From Bombus terrestris (lineage: Eukaryota > Arthropoda > Insecta > Hymenoptera > Apidae): DNA of 64,000 bases. The stretch spans positions 11,954,501-12,018,500 of the forward strand of contig NC_063275.1 of assembly GCF_910591885.1 (NCBI RefSeq), in the 5' to 3' direction. Under the pieces are notes generated by a model. The model was given only the letters and a program-made list of their open reading frames with translations. It was not told where the DNA came from and did no database searches. The position numbers and the translations under genes were made by a program. Every line of letters begins with the position of its first letter. Position 1 is the first letter of the stretch. Of the stretch, positions 46,501-59,400 are shown one piece after another.

Positions 46501-49015
46501 AATATGTGAAAACGGTACTTCCGTTTTTAACCAAATGAATGCACCAAGCTATTACAGTTTATGAGACAAATGATCATGTTTACACAAATGACATTTGGTT
46601 TCTCAATCATTTATTTCCTGCGAGGGTCACCTACCCAACATTTTCCTGTTCTGCTAAAATCGGTAGGCGGATCGTAACCAAGAATTGCTTCCGCTGCTTG
46701 TTAATACCTAACAATTTGTCCTAACGACAAAAGCAGACTTGTGAAAACATAAATTATGTAACACTTACAATATCCTTCTATGCATATCTAAGGAAAAACT
46801 ACCTGAAAATATTTGAATACAGAATTTTTAAATTGTCAGCCAAGTGATATCGAACAAGTAACATCAATTATGGTATTACCTTCCATCTTGCATCGTTGAT
46901 CAATTTTAATCATGAGAAATGAGTGGACCCTATTACAAAAATTAACTAAGGGTGCCGTAATTAACAGCCGTTAAATTTCAAAAGCAAATTTGAAACAGCG
47001 TGGTCGTTGAAGAGCGCTCGGTATATGTATAGCCTGCGGTTCGGTAGACCGTAGACCCCACATCAGGCCCTCGGAAAGCGTCAAACCTGTCGACGGTGGG
47101 TGGATGCGTTCCTGAAGACGAACGGCTTTTTTACGTGACGCCAGACGTTCCTTGCGCATCGTCAAGATGTCAACGACTTGACCGATGGATCGACGAAGGA
47201 TTCTCGAAATGCCGTCTGGATCACGCTTTCGCATAAAACCATGTGATCGATCGGGAAGCTTCGTGATCGAGGTAACGGGTATCGTGTGACTTTTACGTGA
47301 CTCGCCGCTATTTCTGAAAACTTATGATTTCGCTTTAGACATAAAAATGACTGCATAATTTACCAGTAACAAGAAGCGCGTAAACTTATTCCTTGAACTA
47401 AAAATCTCTATATTACAGATACACCATGAAACGGTCGTTCTTTTCATCCGGTTGAGGCGCGCAAGGAATGCCGAGGAACGGACGAAAGTCAAGATACAAC
47501 CAATCATCGCCGTTAATCGAATCAGTCGACATTCTTCTCTCGTAAGATCGCATTGTTTACGGGACATGGTCGTGTCACCTCGTCTCAGAATGAGATCGCA
47601 TAAATAACCTGGATGGAACCTCTTCCTTGGTGCGAGTCATCCAAGAGGTTCATTGTGAAGCCACATCGAATTTCTTTCTCTTTCTCCTCTTCGTCCCGCT
47701 CGCACCCTCTTCCCCTTTCTCCGTTGCTAGCCTCCACCAAGTATAGTCAGGAATCCCTCCTGTATGTGTCACTGTTGTGACGCAGCAACATGGAGACGCG
47801 AGTAGCGAGACGAAGTAGCAACGAGAGAGGTGATGCGAGCAGTCAGCCTCATTGTGCGATCGAAAAATGACCACACGGATTTTTTCTCTCGGTTCCATTG
47901 AGCCTGGAGAGGCTCGAGAGACTCGAATCACTCTCTCTCTTCTCTCTGCACCCGTTCTTCCCCCGTCTCGGGGATTCATTCATAATACCCCATCCTCGAG
48001 TGGAGGCTCGAAGTGGACCGGATGGTATTTCGTTTTCTGACAGGCCAGCACCGCCGGATGATCCTCCGTTCGAATTACGAGTGCGGCCGACGCTACACGA
48101 CCGTGTGCCCGGGAGCCCCGGTATTTTGCTTATAGTATAAATAATCGGCTCGATACGATGCTCGTGAATCGTCGAATCTCGTTGGCTTTTTGGCAGTGAG
48201 ATGTTGCGCTCATTCATCAGTCAACTTTTATACGTTTTATGTCATGACGAGAAAATCGCATGGATCTGTAAAGCCTGAGATATTTTAACATTATTGTTCT
48301 CTTCGTTTCTTCTCTCCAAATTTCAGAAAGGAATATTTCATTCATGAAATGTGTGGAATAAACAAAAAGTAAAAGATTAAATATGCCGAATACTAAAACC
48401 AAACCTTGAACCCTATTTATATTTTAATATCTATTGAAATATAATATGTATTCATTTTGAGTCATATAGAACCGAGAAGAGAACAATAAGGTTAAAGTTT
48501 AGTAGGAAATTTAGAAAAGGGATGCAAAATCCAGTAAGCATTTTAGTCCTCAAATTTCTATACTAAATATACTAAAATATCTTTTTTCTTTATTTAGATT
48601 GGAGATTACATTTTTTCAATTTCTTATTAGAAATTTTTAAGAAATTAAGTTCATTTGACAAATTTTCTACCGAGTGACGCCATCGATAACCATAAAGCGA
48701 TATGGTGCCGTGCTGTCTACGGACACCGTGGAATTCCAATGGAATTCATCTTTCCCTGTTAAATATTTGCCTTCGCGCGGAGCCACTTGAATCACTTTGA
48801 CTCGACTCGTTGCAACTCACGATTCAGCGTTAAGAATACACGGCCGCATGGTTGCTCCCCTAATGTTGACCGAGAAAGCGATATATTTAATACCGTTCCC
48901 ATCATTTTTGAAGGTAATATCGCGAACTAAAGAAATTGTATAAATGTATCGATGATAAGTACATAACCCTTTATTACAGATGTTTTTATTCTTGCCATTA
49001 TCACAGATTTTTTTA
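43520..49015. other. Intergenic DNA with GC islands, no gene recognised
   Basis: Islands lie at about 43680-43930, 44330-44460, 44760-45020, 45230-45740, 45900-46270, 46980-47300, 47400-48200 and 48670-48880. The 47640-48170 island is CT-rich and then CpG-rich and is open in several frames. A 17-bp inverted repeat GAATTCCA-A-TGGAATTC lies at 48731-48747. No domain or RNA gene was seen. Confidence 0.5.
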
Positions 49016-49150
49016 TATCTTCATCTGCATTCATTTATTCGTACATTCTCCTACAGCATCATCTGCATTCATTTATATCTATATCCTCCTACATCTTCAC
49101 TCGTTTTCATCCACATATCTATGTATATCTACTTATGTGCTCCTACATCC
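49016..49150 (+). repeat. Three-copy minisatellite, about 37-57 bp unit
   Basis: Units share CATCTGCATTCATTTAT and CTCCTACA. The first two copies (49016-49056, 49057-49093) are close; the third (49094-49150) is diverged and longer. ORFs over this region are simply translations of the repeat (Tyr-Ile-Tyr-Ile blocks). Confidence 0.7.
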
Positions 49151-51015
49151 GTCATTTCGATTAATGATTAACGAGCAATCAAAATAGCACAGCATTTTGT
49201 CGTCGTGCGGATCGTCAAGTTTCTGAAAATAAAGCAATCTGCAATTCTATGCATGATGCAACACGTAAAACCGTGTGTCCCGGTTTTTCGTTATAGCAAA
49301 GTTACCGTCGGTGCGACTTCTCAAATCCTGTCCCTATATCGGCCGTTCATAAATCGGTCGTTTGCTGTGTTTCTGCGCGTACTGAGAAAGCAAACAACAG
49401 ATAAATCAACGATAAAATGTTCCGCCGATCGACGAATCGACCGGAAGAATAATAGTTGCTCGTGCCTCGATGACGGCAGCATGCTAGGTGCCAAGCCGTC
49501 TAGTTACCCGAAACGTCGAAATAAAAATAAAAGCCAACACCTGTGCATTTAACAAACCATAGTATCGTTTTGCGTTTCCCCCACTACTGCAGGTTTTGGA
49601 TCGATCATTCCATTAAAGATCGTGCTAAATGATACCTTATCATTGTATCATAAATTTATTCCATTATTATAACTATAGATATCGCTGTTATACAATATGG
49701 CCAATGATATTTATTTCGTAAACTTAAAATTCAATCAATATTTGAATTTAGTATAGAAAAGAAGATGAAAAATTGCACAATTCTATGATTAATTCCTGTG
49801 AATTTATCAACTGACAAACGAATTATCATATCAGGTACAAGAGGAAATAAAGAGTAGTATAATAAGCGTGAAGAAATTAGTACAAAGAATATTAAAACCC
49901 TACATAAAATTTGAAATGATTTATGCCATGATCTGCCAACATGCTAACTTCGAAACTGAAAAGAGTGATAATTTCATTTCGATCTGATGTAGCGTAACTA
50001 AAGTTTGGAAATCCTGGAATATCAACGATATTTTCCTACTGCGTTATGCATACACGAGAAGTCGCTAAATACGCGATCCATGAATTCTATTTCGTTTCTG
50101 GAAGTTCATGGGGAAAAGCAGGATAGAAAGAAAGGGGTTGAAAGGAAGCGAGAAGGAGGATGCTCGTTCTGTGTTGACTTTGGCTCGAAGCCTCGCTTAG
50201 GTGGCAGTACGGATGGAAATATCGGCCGCTAAAATAATTCGACGACAAAGAGCGGCGATCCAACGACAGGTCGACAGTCGAGAATCTCCTATTGGCGGGC
50301 TTTTTAAATCGCCGTCGCATCTTCAAAATAGTTCGTCGAAATTTTCGGATCGTACTGGGTGCCTTGTATCCGATGAAAGCCCTCTGTTTTATGGGCAGAG
50401 GTTCAATCGAAGTGTCCGTGTCCGAGCAAATGAGTAACAGAATACGGTACAAAATGAAAGTTTAACGGGCCGCGCACTCGATATACTGGCCTTTTCGTCG
50501 AAACGTCCAGAGCTGATTTGTGATTGTGGTATTCAGAGAATTTGCAATGACAAATTCATGTTGATGACGAAATCAGTTACGAATTTCGAGAATATTCGGT
50601 GTACATACAATTTCAAATATCAAAAATTCAAATGAACCTATTACAGCTTGCCATATAAATAAAGAAATATCAAAACAGTATTTTGTTATATAATCATTGA
50701 TCAATTTTCATCGATGGATAATATGGTAGATTCTAATAAGTTAACAACTTATATAACACCTATTGATCTGTACTACTATACCATCCTAATATACTAAAAT
50801 TATCAAAATACGTATGAGATATAATCACCCCAATTTCCACTACAATCTCTGCACATATCACGCTTTAATACCACCTTATTCGATAATCTCGAAACTTGCG
50901 TTGAATTTCAGAGTTAGAAAAGGGACGTGAAAAGTACGAAGAAAAGCTGGACGAAAGGACAGCGATTTTTAGTTCTGCAGGACGTGGGAAAGCTGATGGA
51001 CAAGAGACGACGAAG
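49151..51015. other. Intergenic DNA, no gene recognised
   Basis: GC islands at about 49200-49560 and 50030-50530 within AT-rich DNA. Just before the small ORF at 51016 there is an acceptor-like TTGAATTTCAG (ending about 50911). Confidence 0.4.
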
Positions 51016-51129
51016 ATGCCCATGACCATTCACCTGTCAGCTACCTTCTTCCTCTTCTTCGTGTTCTTCGTGTGCCAGTACTGCTCCGAGGTGGCACAGC
51101 ATCGGCACTGGCATCGACTGCTCACGTAG
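51016..51129 (+). CDS. Possible secreted micropeptide (37 aa)
   Basis: ATG (51016) to TAG (51127-51129) encodes 37 residues. The first 20 are MPMTIHLSATFFLFFVFFVC, a long hydrophobic core after a polar start, as in a signal peptide or membrane anchor. The rest is short, with Cys, His and Arg (QYCSEVAQHRHWH). It lies in a GC-richer island (about 50900-51340) inside AT-rich DNA, downstream of an acceptor-like site and upstream of a donor-like GGTACGTGA (about 51245), so it could sit in a spliced transcript. It could also be the first coding exon of a longer protein. I recognise no family and chance is possible. Confidence 0.2.
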   Translation: MPMTIHLSATFFLFFVFFVCQYCSEVAQHRHWHRLLT

Positions 51130-53189
51130 TCGCGCCTACCAAAACATCCTCGACGATCCTCCATTTGACTCGCCATTCATCGCTGGTGAAACAGCTTAAT
51201 ATAATCCTATTTAAGGAGCTGCCATTGTGACTGTACCCGCTAGTGGTACGTGACCGAAATTATTTACTCGTTTATTAGATGTCACTGACTGATCGGCAGC
51301 CTCCGCTGGATTTGACATTCGGCCCTGCCATTGTGTCACTTCATTGTTACTTGAGAGACATTCGATTGATCAAAAGGAATACTCACACTTCATTGATTGC
51401 AATTTTTTAATTTTTATCTTCTTCCTCTCCTTTTCCTTTAATAGGTTTTAATCAGTTGCATCAACTGTAACGCTATGGTTATTAACGACGATGATGAAGA
51501 CTGTAAATATTATGGAGATTAGATTTTATTACATAATATCGTGTCTTTTAGAAAGGAAGAAGCTGTACATATTTACCATTACTGAGATTTTTATTTAGAG
51601 TTTTCACAATATAGCGTTTAGAATACGCTGCCCGATATCCATTTAAGGCAGTTAAGAAAGATACGTTTATTAGTAGTTTGGCAATTGCAAAAATGACATG
51701 TTGGTGGATCTCTCCTTTTTATTTTACTATTTTATAAAAGCTTTCACCTCGAAGAAAAAATATGTTCGAATAATAGGATGCATTTGATTTATGACCATGA
51801 AGGATTTTTCATAGTCATTCTGCGGAGATTAACCAGGAATTAATTTCATCTCGTAGCAGGTACGTTCTGGGAAACTCGACGGTAGTAGAAACTTTATACG
51901 AGATTCCAGGAGTTTCGAACTCACGCGAGGATGAACATCGTTCGCTCTGTCGATCCGGAAACCACAGGATCACGAATCTCGTGGAAATCTTGTTTTCTAT
52001 GATGACATCTCGTATACATGTGCTTGCACTTGGGTAACCATATTCTCGGGACACAAACAGTTTCGTCTTGAATTGCAGCGTTTATTATCAAACAACGTAA
52101 GTAAAAATCTCCCTACTAAATAAAAAATATATATAGTCGCTGGATTGATATTTTCATTAAATTTGAATTAAATAAACTATGAAAGACAATAATTACAAAT
52201 AAGAGAATATTAAATAATTACGAATGACGGAATATAAATATATTACCATAATGAAGTTAATTCTATGTTGTGTTATATTTTGTAGGAAATAGCGAAATAA
52301 GTCGTTCACCATGCTCTGAACTTATTGCGGTTACTTAAATAGAGTCATATCATTGCCAGAGAACGATTAGATGCAATCGAATTCCAGGATCGGTCTGTCG
52401 GCGGAGTTTACACTCGAGACTCGGCATAGCTTTGCTATGTTAGGTGGGCCAACATAAGCAAACCTCTTGAGACGAGGCACATGTGGCCAACAATGGACCA
52501 AATAGCATAGAAGGTTACATGTGTAACGTAAGATAAGGACCGGAACCGGATGCCGGGAAATGAAGACAAAGGTTCACCCGTAGAAAACGCGAGCCTTGGA
52601 GAGGCCAAGTAGCCGATAAGTTTCTTCTTATTCTCATCTTTATCCTTCCATTTATTTCTTTTTGTCCTGATAAAAATAAAATTCATAAAATTAAATTAAA
52701 CTCAAAATTAAATGACTATTACTATTAATTAACTAAAGAAATGAATATAATTATAGCTTTCTTTTATTAGTAATCTTAACTTTTGCAAGTTTCAAATACT
52801 TAATTTTGAATAATATTCAAAATGAGATGTATGTACTAGGTTTCAGTTCCTAATTATCGAATCTAATGCAAATCCTATAGTTCCATTCAAACTTCATACG
52901 TTTCTACGATTCTCGGTCTGACAATCGAATCCCTGTTCGAATATCAGGTTATAGGATGCTCATCATCGTGGAACATATGTGTGACTGTAACAGTATTCGT
53001 GTATATTCTAAGACAATGATGGCATTGTGTTCCAACTACGATAGAGAAAAATATATATCGAATATTTTCTTACGAAAAATTATCATCTATAGATTCTATA
53101 TTATTGAATACGATAATAAAAATTCAATACGATAAAGCAAATAAGAGATCTCTGAGATCTAATCAATTTTCATACTTTCAGATACGCTA
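51130..53189. other. Intergenic DNA, no gene recognised
   Basis: AT-rich, with GC-richer blocks at 51130-51340, 51820-52060 and 52360-52630. Nothing else is supported. Confidence 0.4.
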
Positions 53190-53470
53190 ATTCGGTAAAA
53201 GCACACAGGAACTGCGCGTAGTGTAAGGCTCCCAGACTTTCGCAGGATTAACCGCAGACTTTCTTTGCTTAGAGAACGACAGAAAGTGCTCGTGTGCCGG
53301 ATTGGCCCACGGGATTAGAGGCAGAAGCGACAAGGCAGGTCCTTCTAGCAAGGTGACTCGCGAGGACCACCCGTTGAGGTCGTTTAAAGGATTATCCTTG
53401 GAGGTGCCATCGTGTCAAAACACTGAACCTCTGAGAATACCTTGACTTCGACACTCGCCACCACAGAATA
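53190..53470. promoter_or_regulatory. GC island with three GGATTA (K50 homeodomain-type) sites
   Basis: GGATTA occurs at 53245, 53312 and 53389, all in the same orientation within 150 bp. This is the core site of Bicoid/Orthodenticle-class homeodomains. The island stands out from flanking AT-rich DNA and has no coding frame. An enhancer role is inferred; GGATTA is common elsewhere in the window. Confidence 0.2.
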
Positions 53471-56400
53471 GTTGAAGAGAAAAGAAATCGCCAATTGTTG
53501 GGTTGTCAACGCAAAAAAAGTATAAAGAAATATTTAACATTAATAAATAAGACAATAATAAATTTGGAATAATGTAAGAAATGAATATAAGTTATATGAA
53601 GCAGAAACTATTCAATATCTACTATGTACGCCAATATTATAAATAATTATAATTTTATATATACATTACTTATTATGTTCTTCATTTAAAAATGATTGTC
53701 AATTATAAATTTCTTATCAGACTATGTAATGCACAGGTATTTCACTGTGTTACCTACAATTTACTTGTCGCAATTGACAACGCAGTTTCAACCGTTTTGA
53801 CATTCGCTTCCTTCGACCATTACACTTCTGCTACTATGTGCATTTATGGTACATACAATGTACGTATGTCCACGTGTGCGCGGACACGTCCTGTCAAATA
53901 ACGGTGGCAGCATGACTACCGAGCACATATTGTCCAGTCACACTTTGCCACCGAGACAAGGAGAAACTCTGCACTGACAGTCAGCTCCATTAAGTCCCAT
54001 TATGGGTTTCGCGACGCAAAAGTACACAATATTCGCGTTGCACCTTCACCGAACTTTTCGTTGGTCGCAAGGTAACTCGTTAAATCAAAAGACAGGACTG
54101 GCGTCGCTCACAGGATGATAACGAGTTTTGTTTTACGGTGGAGATAGGTAAGGTGCGTACAAACTGCTGGACGAATCGGAAGTGCTACTTAACCCGGCTA
54201 GAAAGTCGAATTTTTATATTTTAACTTTGTTCTCAGTTTAGAAATCAGAAAAGATTTGTAATATTTTAATAAAATGTTTAAAATCGGAACTCTAATTAGA
54301 AATTAAAATTGGAAATTATGCATATCGATAACATTTTTTCCATATTTTGTCTTAACTGAACATACCTTTCTAACGTTACAAAAATGTATATAACTAGATC
54401 GAAAGTGATCGAAAGAAAGTAGCAGAGTTAATTGCAAAAAAATAATTTGAATCTATAAAATTTATGATAAAGTCTTTAAATCTTCAGAAAGGATTAGATG
54501 TATTGTCACTTGCTATATAAAATATAATTTGTTTTCCATTAATGTGGTCGATAGTGTCCTTCAAATCCTGAAACAAATACGCTTTGTTTCAAAACAAATA
54601 AGATTGATGTTAATGATACTTTGTTTTGTCAGTAAAGCCTCGTTCACTATCTGATATTGTTTGTTTATTTAATTACCATATTGTTTTACATGCTACGACA
54701 ATACAACGATGAAAAGGTCACAGTAAGAATATCATGTCACAAATTGTAATAAATGTTGTCCTTGGATTTTTCACACGTGCAAGCTGGACCAAGGGGTCCG
54801 AACCTGGAAGGAAGCTGGTATCATATTAATTGCCGCTGCCTTTCGTCAGGCCATTAATTAAGTGGTCACCGCCTACTCTGAGCGTTGAGACGGATTTTCT
54901 GGCCACTGGTGCCACGCTGTCTTATGGCAAACATTCCGAAAAGACGATAGCTTGCATTTTTTTATGAGACAATAGGCCCATCTTTTGTGCAAATCTCATT
55001 GTATGCCTTGTATTACAATGCTTTTTTATCTCTTCATTTTCATATAAATTCTTTCATCCGTTAATCCGGGCGATGACTATGAGAACAGAATAATTAAAAT
55101 AAAATAACTAAATAGTTAATAAACCAAAATATATATTTAGAAATGTATAAGAATTATATAGATTTATATAATTTTATTTTATATAAATGTTTAATAAATG
55201 AAAATGTAAAGTAATAAAAATATTAAAAGTTCCCGCAAAACATTTTTTAATTATTTTTCTATGTTGAAAGTTTCAATAGTGGAATAATCTATATTTAAGA
55301 TATGCGGTTCAGAAGATCCAGTAGTCCAAGCATGGTACGATCCACGAAAATATTTCTGCCCGTATCCGCTGCTTGGGGAACGTTTCGGCGTTTTTCGTGA
55401 CAACTCGCGAGCATTGAGGTTTTCATTCATGATGGAAAGCTAAGTCACCCCGTATCCTTGACAGGATTCCGAAAACGGTTCACTGTTTTCTCAGGCAGTC
55501 GGCAGGCCCTGCCCGATATTGGCGGCTCTCTGTTTTCTTAAGCAGCGGGCCCACTTCCTTATTGCCACGCCCGAGAAAAAAAACGAGGATAGAGAACCTT
55601 CGGTGCCACGCTGTCTGCCAAAGACAGTATTCTACGACGACGTTCGCACAGTACAGTTGATCCTTGTCTTTCTTTCCTTCTTCGGGAATATTTGGAAATC
55701 CTTGGTAATTCGGTCAAACCGATAATACCTAAAAATACTATTTTCCATAGTTTTTATCGAATCATGTTTTATTTCTTTGATCTTTGAACTCATCATAATA
55801 ATTGTAAGAAGTGGCGTTTATATAAAACGTTTGTTTCAATGCATGGTTATTAGGATGAAGAAAACAGAATACAATATATTGAAATAAAATATGATTGCAT
55901 TCACAAACACAAAATATTTTAGTACGAATGTGTCATTTTTTAAAAACAAATTTTCTTGTTAAAACATTCCATCCTTCAAGTAATATAATCCAACTTGACG
56001 CTATATTTTGTGAAACACCAAATAAATCTGAATATTTCTCTTTCCCATAAATATTCGTGCCAGAATCATATTCTAGTTTTAATATACTAATTCTTATGTG
56101 TGTTCTTGCTAACGTAGTAGTCACTTCCTTCACTTCGATAAAAAGTACATGGCACTTCTATTCTCATCGTTCTTCAAGCCCCATCATTTTCATAATTATA
56201 TGTCTAGGGGTGAGCCAATGGTAATGACGCTACTGTCTCCCCTAATGTCCGCATCCGCAGCCCCGAACTTCCGAGTGCCACGATCGAAGAAAGGCGCAGG
56301 TCGACGAAGAAAAGGATGGCTAGGTGGGGTAGAGTACCGCCCTACGAGAAGGGAGTACAACGATGACAGGAACGAGGAAATATAGACGTGGGGGGGGGGA

Positions 56401-59400
56401 GGGATGGGTTTCTTTGTTTTGTCTGAAAACAGCCGCAGGGGTGACGGACTGTGGCATCAAACCAAACTGAATATTGCGTCCGCACTTAGGCCGCTTCCGT
56501 GTTCCCCTGGGTACGTATGAAAAGTAGAATGCCGTGCGAGGAAAATGGAATCTAGTTCTGTACTGAAATATATATGTCTGAACTAGGAAGCAGGTAGAAC
56601 TTAGATATCGATGAGACTTGCTCCTTTTGACAATGCACAACACGAATGCGCTTTTTTTTCTCCTTTCTTCCATTTCATTTACTTTCTAAAATTAAATTTA
56701 TTGTGTTAGATGTAAATTACATGCAAGACTTACAAGAAATAGAATTTATGAGAAGTAAGAATTCATAGCGAAAAATATCAAGATAAAAGAAATTTTGTTC
56801 ACGAATTATGTACAGAGGTTCATCTCAGGTCTATGTGTCTTTCTCATTCAATAAGAGCACATGACAGTTTCATTCCTTAATAACTCAGTGACTGTAGTTT
56901 TGTATCGTTGACTCTCAATTTTGTATCGTTTAACATTTACGAACACTTGAACTAGAGAACAATTCTATAGTATGTGATTTATGTCTTGTACCATATAACC
57001 ACAGTTGCATGAGGTCGTATGTCAGGTAAACACATAGACCATTCCTCGCGGCATCTGTAATTAAATTCCGTGACAAATCGTCGCCCTATGGTACCGACAA
57101 ATCACAGTAATCCGTATCCGCTTGTCTTCGAGGCATTTATCATTTTTCACGGGAGCCGTCGCGTTCGCGGCCACAGAACGAGTTCCTCGCTGCGACGTCC
57201 ACGTCCATCCATATGTGCGAAAAGCACTAGGGAGTAGGGGATCTTCGTAGCACGAAGTGGAGAGAGAGGAAAAAAATAGAAGAGCGAAAAGGAACGTATC
57301 GAGACGTAAATCAGGCAGCAATTAAAATTAGCGAGGGGTTTCACGCTAAACGGGCGGTTACATTTATCCATCCACGGCTCTTTGATGAGTTTTCCCGAGA
57401 ACGCGTCAGTTACTTCGAACCTCTGTCGGTTTTTCGGCATTCGCAGCTCAAGGTTTACGCGTATCCGTTGTCGCTTCTCTTTGATGTTCTTCTCTTCCTT
57501 CTCTACCTTCTTTCCGGCCTCTCTCTCCTTCCGTCTTCTTCACGGATCTTCTAGACTTCCTCTGTTCCTTCCTCTTCCTTGAAGGACACCATAATTTATA
57601 TAATGTAAATTATTACGTCTTTTTATTCATTTTATTTGTGCTATTGAATTTTATAAGCAATTTTCTTATTAACAACCGTCCAGTCATTTGGGATTTTCGC
57701 AGATCTTGTTACGTTTATAAATATTGACGGTTGTTCAGGTCACTTTTGTACTCACCCAAATATGCTAGTATGAATCTTTTCCGTATAAATAGTATGAATC
57801 TGTCTTGGAAATTGGGGCTCGTTTTCGGAATCAATGAGGCCTATTAATCTATCTACTTTTATTCATTTTGCATCTATACTTATTTTAATCTCCAGTTTTG
57901 GCTCTTGGTTCCTTTAAGGAAATACTTCATATAATTGCGTTTGTAACCTATTTCCTATTTGTATTTATTATATATATGTAAATAAACTATACGTGAATTA
58001 CCTCATTCATTTTATTTATCTTTAACAAAAAAAAACCCGTTAGAAAATAACATAAGTAAAAATTTGAAATTCCTAAATTAGGCTGGCAGTTGTGGATAAG
58101 AAAGGATTATTCGTCAAGTCGACTGGTGGCGTTATTCCACTAAATCCGTCTAATCCAAAGATTGATGTAGGTCATGCTAAATGACAACTTTCAAATTGTC
58201 CTTTTCTCTCATTCAGCGACTGGTGACATTGTTTCACGTCAAATCCATAATCCAGACGTTAATCTACACCCATTTACAAGTTAATCTAACCGCACTGTCA
58301 ATGGAAACATTGACCGTTCTTTCAGATCCGACTCGTCGCTTTCTGTGCACGTACATCTCCGAACGTAGATAGGAAAAGGGCACGAGGCCAAAGAAAAGGA
58401 CATCGAAAAGGACCGTGGATGGTTGGTTCGTTCTTTTCTCTCGTGCTTTTTGGTGTTTTAAGTCGTTCCAGATGGCTGAAGTAGAGGTTTTCTTTTCAAC
58501 CACCTACCTACAGGGTGTAAACTCCCTTTTGAGCAGAAACAAATGTTCTTCGCGGCATGTTTCACTGAAAGCAAATTTAGATGTCCAATTTAGTTCTCTC
58601 TCTTGTTCGATAACAAAAAGTACGATATAATTCACGGACGATGTTCGTACTCGCTAACAAACATATAGGTGTAGTTGCAGTGCGTTCCAAAATATTGAAT
58701 GTTGGAGAGGTTAGAAACATAACCATATCAGGTGACAAAGGTAAGTCGCATAATAAATTCCAAGTATTATTTGAATTACAAATTCTATATCTACAAATAA
58801 GAATTTAATGTGACTGACTGAATTATAAAGAAATTAAACAATTTAAAAATAAGAATAACAACTGGTGAAAACTGAATTATAAATTCGATTATTGTCGAAA
58901 TTATTTTGTACTTACATATGTGTCGTTTACGTCATTAAGGGAAAATATAAGATAAAAGAAAAGTGCTTTCATTTTGGAGCAGAAAGTGGTGCAAGTTGAT
59001 TCCTTAAGTGGCAACGTTTAGCTCAAGAGTGAGAACACTCGAAGGATTCGTAAGTGGCAGAAACGAAATCGAATATTTAGACTTGGCGTGACATGTGTAC
59101 TCATACGTTTTCTATTTTATTGCCAGCTATGTTAATTGTGATGGCTTCCACGACGTTTCGATTATTTTTTCACCACGACCTTCTTGGCAACCTTACCTAC
59201 AGAATTACCTTATTCTTCACATCTCAACTGAAACTCTTGAGACGCTTTCCTCGAAATTGTCCTTAAGCCGTGAAGTGACTACTTTCATTCTCAATGGCTC
59301 CGCTTTTCATTATTTTACAAGTCTCTCTGAAAGATCGTAATATATTGATAACGATCTCTCTGTATCAAGAATTACAGATGAAAAATGATAGAAGCCACAT

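Noticed and set aside
47849..48217. Overlapping long ORFs on both strands in a GC island
   Set aside because: Open in several frames at once, which points to base composition rather than coding.
56149..56385. 78-codon ORF starting with ATG
   Set aside because: No domain; its basic C-terminal half reads through purine-rich DNA and it overlaps a minus-strand ORF.
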